Of a stretch of DNA of 64,000 nt, positions 53,901-59,900 are shown one piece after another. Where the stretch lies: the NCBI GenBank assembly GCA_028023455.1, contig JAQFVV010006216.1, positions 3,488,877 through 3,552,876 on the forward strand, written 5' to 3'. A program made the position numbers and the translations under genes. The notes beneath the pieces are model-generated. The model was not told the origin of the DNA. It saw only the letters and a program-made list of their open reading frames with translations, and did not search any database. The stretch comes from Epiperipatus broadwayi (lineage: Eukaryota > Onychophora > Udeonychophora > Euonychophora > Peripatidae). Position 1 is the first letter of the stretch. Each line of letters begins with the position of its first letter.

Positions 53901-56900
53901 GAGTTTTATACCTTCTGTTGTAAAATGAATATGCTTGCTGAGGGAAAAAACCTCTCCCATTAATGAAACCCCTGAGAAGAAGATGTAGGTATTTTTTAGT
54001 AAAGGTTTCATAGGAGGTGTTAAAATCCCCAAGTATGATTGCTGGAGTGCTGCTGTTGGAAGTAAGCATATTGATGGTGTTTATTATTCGGAGGTATGTA
54101 TGATGGCAGTTTGGAGTATATATATAAAAGGCATTTAACAAGCTGGTGCCATATGTGAGATTTAAGCAAATTATATTCTTATCTAGGTAAGTAATTTTAA
54201 ATTTGTTGGGGGGGGGGGAATTATTATTAATTATGATCCCCACCCCTTCAGATGCATTATAGTTGACTGAGAGTTGTGTGTAGCCTAGAGTATTGAGTTC
54301 TGGAAGAATTTGAAGTTTGGATTTTTGATGAAATTTAGTTTCTCCCATGAACATAATGTGGGGTGATACAGAGGTAAACCAATGCTTAATGGCATTAATG
54401 CGCATCAGAGAATTGATACCTCTAATGTTGATGGCTGCAATCTTGATTGGTATTTTAGACATGAGATGATTTATTGCTAGAGTCTACCACTAGCTTGATA
54501 AGTTGGTGTGGTAAGTTATTATTTGAATTATTAGTAGTTAGTTGGGAAATATCACTGGAGAGTTGGCCAGTAAGTAGGTATTGATCAGCTGATTGTAAGT
54601 TACTTTGAGGTTGTGAATTAGGAAGAGTTGTGTTATAGAATTTTGGTTTTTTAGTAGATATAGGAGTTTTAGATAGGACTTTGAGCTTAGTGCTGGATGA
54701 GTGTGAGTTGATTTGGTTAGGAGAGATTTCATCTTCTGAGCTTGCTTTGTTAGAGATAACTGATTTCCTTTTGTTGCTGGCTGTATATGAGTTTTTAAAC
54801 TCCATCTCGGAATCAGAATCTGATGATTTAGAATAGTGCGAGAATGCTTTGGTGATGGATCGTTGAGAATATAAACATGGGTTATCTGTTTGGATGGGCT
54901 GGGATGAGTCAGGGCTTTTGGTTTTACCTTCAGAATTTTTTGATAGTTTATTGGAAGAGAGATTACATTGATTACTATTTCTGGAGTTCAATGCAGAATT
55001 AGAATTGTTTTGGATGGTTTTACTGTGAACTGTATGTGATTTGGAATTGTTTTTGTCATTTGGTTTTAGTATGATGGCTGCATTTGTTTTTGGATTGCTT
55101 GAGTTGTGGGGATTTATAATGGGATTGGTTGTAGTTGCTGTGATAGAAGGAATTTGTGACGGAGTATTTTGTGTATCCCTAAGTGTGGTTTCTATCTTTT
55201 GAGATTTCTGGTTGCTTACTTTTAGATGATCAGATTGGTCTGGGAGTTGAGTTTGTTGCATCTGAATTGTGTTTTGGCTTTGTAAGTGATCACTGTTTAA
55301 TGCCGGTTGGGGTATTAAATTGTGTCTACATCTGTGTGCTCTGTTTTTTATGATGCCACACATATTGCAAAAAAGGGCCAGACAGTCCTTTATGAGGTGA
55401 GACCTCTGACCACAATGAAAACATTGAGGTTTAACCCCCAAGAAAGAGATGATCATACAGGAGTTCCTCAGTCTGACAATGGTTGGAATATCATTAGGGT
55501 TTATGTCCTTTTTTAGCTGTAATTCAAATGTAGCTATGTTTGAAAGGAAAGAGAATTCTGTTTTGTCTACTGGCAGATATTTAAACTTAACAATTCTGCC
55601 AAATGGTTGAAGAATGTTTTGGAGCTGGCCTTCATCGATGACAATATACTCACAACATTCGAAGGCAAATGGTTCTGGATGGAGGATGGTTAGCCTATGG
55701 GTCTCCCGATGAGTGGAATAATATCCAGTATTTTTCTTGATAGCAAGTTCTACCTAAATACTATACAACAGTACCTAAAATAGTATATACATATTATGTG
55801 ATCTATTTATTGCTGCTCTTGAAAACATAACTACAAGCATTCAGAATGACCTTCAGGCTCTAACAAAACTAACACTAAATGGCACATGGGAAAATGAAAA
55901 ACATGAAGTTAGATATTTAGACATGTTAATACAATGAGACTCAACATACCTCAACTACAGTATGGTTATTAAACCATTAGAAATTAGAGGTTATACACAT
56001 CCATGCTCAAATTCATCGAATACACATAAATTGGCTGGACTATCAGCTTTATTGTTCAGAAGCCACCATTTGTGAAAATTTGAAATGGACAGAAAGACCA
56101 ACTTAACATGCTATGTCAAAGACGATAAGTGTAGGATTTAAATATGGAACAATCACCAGTAGAATCAAGGAGTTCTACAAAAAGTTAAGAACCAACCAGC
56201 CCAAAGAAGACAAATCACACATAGTATTACCATACATACCCAATACGGCCAAGAAATTAGTTAAAAAAACTTGCCCATTTCAAAGTAAACCTTTGAATTC
56301 CACCAGCTACTAATAGACTGATTAATAACTCTAAAGATAAAATTGCACCAGATCAAACCCCCCCCCAGATCGTGTGCAAGATATGCCCCCAAATGGGCTG
56401 CGGAGCTATATACTATGATGAGACATGAGCCACAATTACTACCAGTGTCTCAACACTGATATGTATATAACAAATCGCGAATCAAAAATGAAGGCAGGTC
56501 AATATTTTTGGAACATCAAAAAAGCTTCTAATCACAGGTTTGAACCCACTACTGCTGAGATCAGGTGCTCTGAGAGAAATGACATCAAGTGAAAGTAAAA
56601 GAAGCATGTTTCATTGTGAATGGTCCTAATGCCATCAACAGAAGAGTCACCTGCTTCTCAATTTCTAAGAAATGGGCTGATTAAATAATTTACATACATT
56701 TGCATAATTTATTGCTAATAAAAAACCATTAGTAGCACAAGTTATAAATATGGGATCAAGTAAGTCCTGAAAGCGCTAAGCTTGAAATTTTTTAAAAATA
56801 TATAGCTTCGCTGATGTGCGTTTAGAGCGCAATATAAAAATTAGTAGTTAATATATGCAGCTTCTCATGATTGCACCAAAATTGTTGACTGCAGCAATTG

Positions 56901-59900
56901 ATAAGTGTGTACTGGCCCAGACTTTAATCTAGCAGCCATGCACTCAGTTAATTTTTAGAAAATAACACACAAAAGTTTTAATAACTTAATGAGTTTATTA
57001 CTCATAATATTTGTACAAATTAGTAGTGAGTTAGTATGTTCAACTAGCAGCTTGTTCGTTGAGCTCCATAATATAATCAATCTAAATTTTACACAAATAA
57101 TTTTGTATACAGTTGAACTTTATTATAATACTTTACTAATGTCTTTCATTTCACATCTAACAACTTTCTTCTAAATTATTTTTACATTAGCATTTACAAT
57201 TCACAGACACCGAGTTTAACCAGTTTTTACTCTTTGTTTTCTCCACACACACTAAAATTTTGATGACAATATTTTTACAGCTTTTCTAATTTGTGTATTA
57301 TTTCACTATTGCCCTTCTGAAAATTAGAATATTTAGGTTAACTTGCACATTGCATAATTCTCTATTATTTTGCATTACGTTATTTCTAATTTGTCCCCAT
57401 ATTGACCAGTTCTGAACTCATACATACATATTTTTATTTTATATATAAACCAGACAGTACAGAGCAAGTACTTTATTATAATGACTAGCCATGGATTATC
57501 TTCTAATAGTCTCTTAAGTTAAACAGAAATTGGCTCTATAAACAGCTCCCCAAATGAAGAGTAAAAATCCTAATAAGAACTAGATATTTGGATTACTCTT
57601 TCACCATCAATACTTGCATAAAAAGCTTGTGATTATATGTTGTTAATATAATAGTATTTATAAGTCTTGTACTGGTCAAAACATGTTTATCCATCTAACA
57701 TGAGCTGGAACTCAAAAAAAAATGTACTTCAAACGCAGTCAAGCCCAAGATTTAGGTCAGGGACCAAGCTGGATTCGAACCCATTCCATAAGCCCCAGAT
57801 CAAACACCTATTGGATAATATAACGATGGCACACGAGAATTAATTGTAAATCTGGCCCACTAGCACAGCGGAGACAACAATGAGACATCTATTAACTATG
57901 ACTTAACTAAATTATGTATACGCATGTTTGGAAGTGGTGGAAAAGGAATTCAAACTACTCAAACAACTTAAGCAATAAATATTAGTTTAATATAATGACA
58001 AATTATTATACATTATGACTTAATTGTATGCATCAGTATGTGCGTGAATGAGCAAGCAGTCTACCAAACGGTATATAATTATATATTATCATTCATGCTA
58101 TATTTCTCATATGCTCTTTATTAGCTAAATAATATATTATAAATAAACACACATCTTTGGTGAGTCCAATATTAAGATCAAGTAATAAATAAATAAAAAT
58201 TATCGATTGCACCAAAATTAAAGAAAGTTAGAGCATATGAGAAAATTAAATTTATAGAAATTATTTGAGAGCAATTTACATATTAGAAAAGTTACAAAAT
58301 TAAACTATACATTAGGAGAAATTGATAGTAGAGTTTGAGACTGGTGGCGGTTTGAAATAATTTACCTTGCACCATTTTAAGAGTCCATATTAAAAAGTAT
58401 GGCATTTAATGGATCCATGTAAGTTCTTACATGGCAAGCAAGTTTCTATTTAGCATTCTAAAGTTCTCCATCGGGCTTTTACTTCCTTTCAGGGCAGCAG
58501 TTAGATGGTACATTAGCGGGAAAAATGACCCAGCAAGGGTCAGGAAGGTGATTGGTTTTACCTGATCATCATTTTCAGTTTCACAGTGATGTTAACAATC
58601 AGTTCTCACTATAGTAGCTAATCTCTTCTCTCAATAGTAGCTATCTATTGGTGATTTAAAATCTGGCCATTTATACTCCTGCCCAGGTATTTGAAGAATG
58701 TTTCTAATTATTTAGTTTTAGCTTAAAATCTAATCTCTGATCTTAAAAATTCTTACCTTTTCTTTATCCATTGTTTTTGAAGATGCAACAGTAAGATAAC
58801 GTCTAAAAATGAATTCAAATCTATTTCCAGATTAGAAATAGATTTGACAAAAATGTTTATAACAATAGAAAATCTTTAATCTTAATCCCCATCTTATTTT
58901 AAGTAAAAACTTTAATTGAAAATTCCTTCCCCAGATTAAAACAATAGTGTTTCCAACCCTTTAATTATTTTTGGACAATTAACAGTTGCATCTTCCATCT
59001 TGGATTTTATAAAATATACATTTTAATAGGAAAAACAATTTAAAAAGAAAAAGTTTAAAATGACATATAATAAAATATTTTTAAAAAAATTAATATTTTG
59101 TTAGTATTTTTGCTCCTATAATATATATATATCTGGGCCGCACCTATATACTTTAATTTAATAAAAAATAATAATTTAAAAAAATGTTATTGAAACGTTA
59201 AAATTTTATAACTTAGGCACGCATCTCAAATATATACATAAAATATATATACATGACAAAAAGGAGCGGGATGGGATATAGGGTTTGAATACAGGTTAGT
59301 AGATGGAACCATGAAGCACTATCTTAAGCTAAGATTGACTGCTTCAGTCTGAATATATAAGTTTTAATTTTTTATTTTTGACTTGCAATATTTGTAATAA
59401 ATTTATATGCCAATAACAGTACTACTTAAATAAATTTCATAGAATCTCTAATAGAAAAATGATTCCCCTAATTCAAGGGCATATACTTCAGAACTTGTGT
59501 ATATAACTAGGAACTTATTGTGTGCCATTTGAAAACTTTTTCAAATTATGATTATTTGCTTATATCTCTTTGGCCAATTGAGAAAGAAATCTCAGTTATG
59601 GTTTTGACCTTAGAATATAAAGTACATCTTAATTATTATAGTACTTAAAATTATGCTTGTAATCCTGGACTAATCAATTATTTTGGTTTGTTAATCAACA
59701 GGGAAAAGGGAATAAAAATATGCTACTACAGAATCCTAAAATTTCTTTCTTTTATGTACCATTATTATCACTCTATTATGACATCTAAGTATTAAAATAT
59801 TTTATTAAAAAAGCAATGAAAATTCTAAAAATATAATTAAGAGCCACCTTCTGAATATCATAAATACTCTTTATAGTTTAATATGTATATATATTGTTTT

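Larger units (their letters stand above)
51140..55750 (-). mobile_element. L1/Tx1-like non-LTR retrotransposon inside the PLE
   Basis: The best-preserved element in the window: ORF1 (54455-55751) and ORF2 (51238-54462) overlapping by 8 bases at ATGTCTAA. ORF2 has endonuclease, RT and a terminal zinc knuckle. It is 5'-truncated (a stop and unrelated PLE sequence lie at 55752) and carries three frameshifts in ORF2. AAGTTCTA with CCTAA is near both ends (51130 and 55745), a possible imperfect target-site duplication. No clear poly-A tail was seen. Confidence 0.8.
50638..56839 (+). mobile_element. Penelope-like element, 13-bp TSD, interrupted by a LINE
   Basis: ATTAGTAGTTAAT occurs at 50625-50637 and again at 56840-56852, a 13-bp target-site duplication within the gypsy leader. 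The left part (50680 to about 51130) encodes RT start motifs: KLHKSNAPLR, STFEFMEKIRN, FKIASFNVTELYGSIN and IINSELKKKNYPIKRINFIA. The right part (about 55800-56690) encodes a decayed YVDD region (CDLFIAALENI), a DMLIQ piece (FLDxLI), HPCSNSSNTHKLAG, VLPYIPNTAKKL, a VCKICPQMGCGAIYYDET GIY-YIG start and NHRFEPTTAEI. A LINE separates the parts. It is 5'-truncated, as PLE copies often are. Confidence 0.75.
47563..57475 (-). mobile_element. Ty3/gypsy LTR retrotransposon, nested insertions, RT deleted
   Basis: Reading the minus strand: LTR 57475-56905, leader, PLE insertion, gag 50624-49960, protease and linker 49850-49437, integrase 49300-48420, polypurine tract 48125-48118, LTR 48117-47563. Each part fits gypsy order, but reverse transcriptase and RNase H are missing between 49430 and 49300 (internal deletion). 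The two LTRs differ at many sites, so the insertion is old. Confidence 0.75.

Noticed and set aside
56530-56580. GGTTCAAACC on the minus strand as a pol III B box
   Set aside because: No A box at tRNA spacing. The plus strand reads NHRFEPTTAEI, in line with the PLE GIY-YIG tail, which explains it better.
56800-56835. CTGATGTGCG...GCGC near the PLE end as a hammerhead
   Set aside because: The core base A9 is replaced and GAAA is absent; only a short stem is left. Possibly a decayed terminus, but not supportable.
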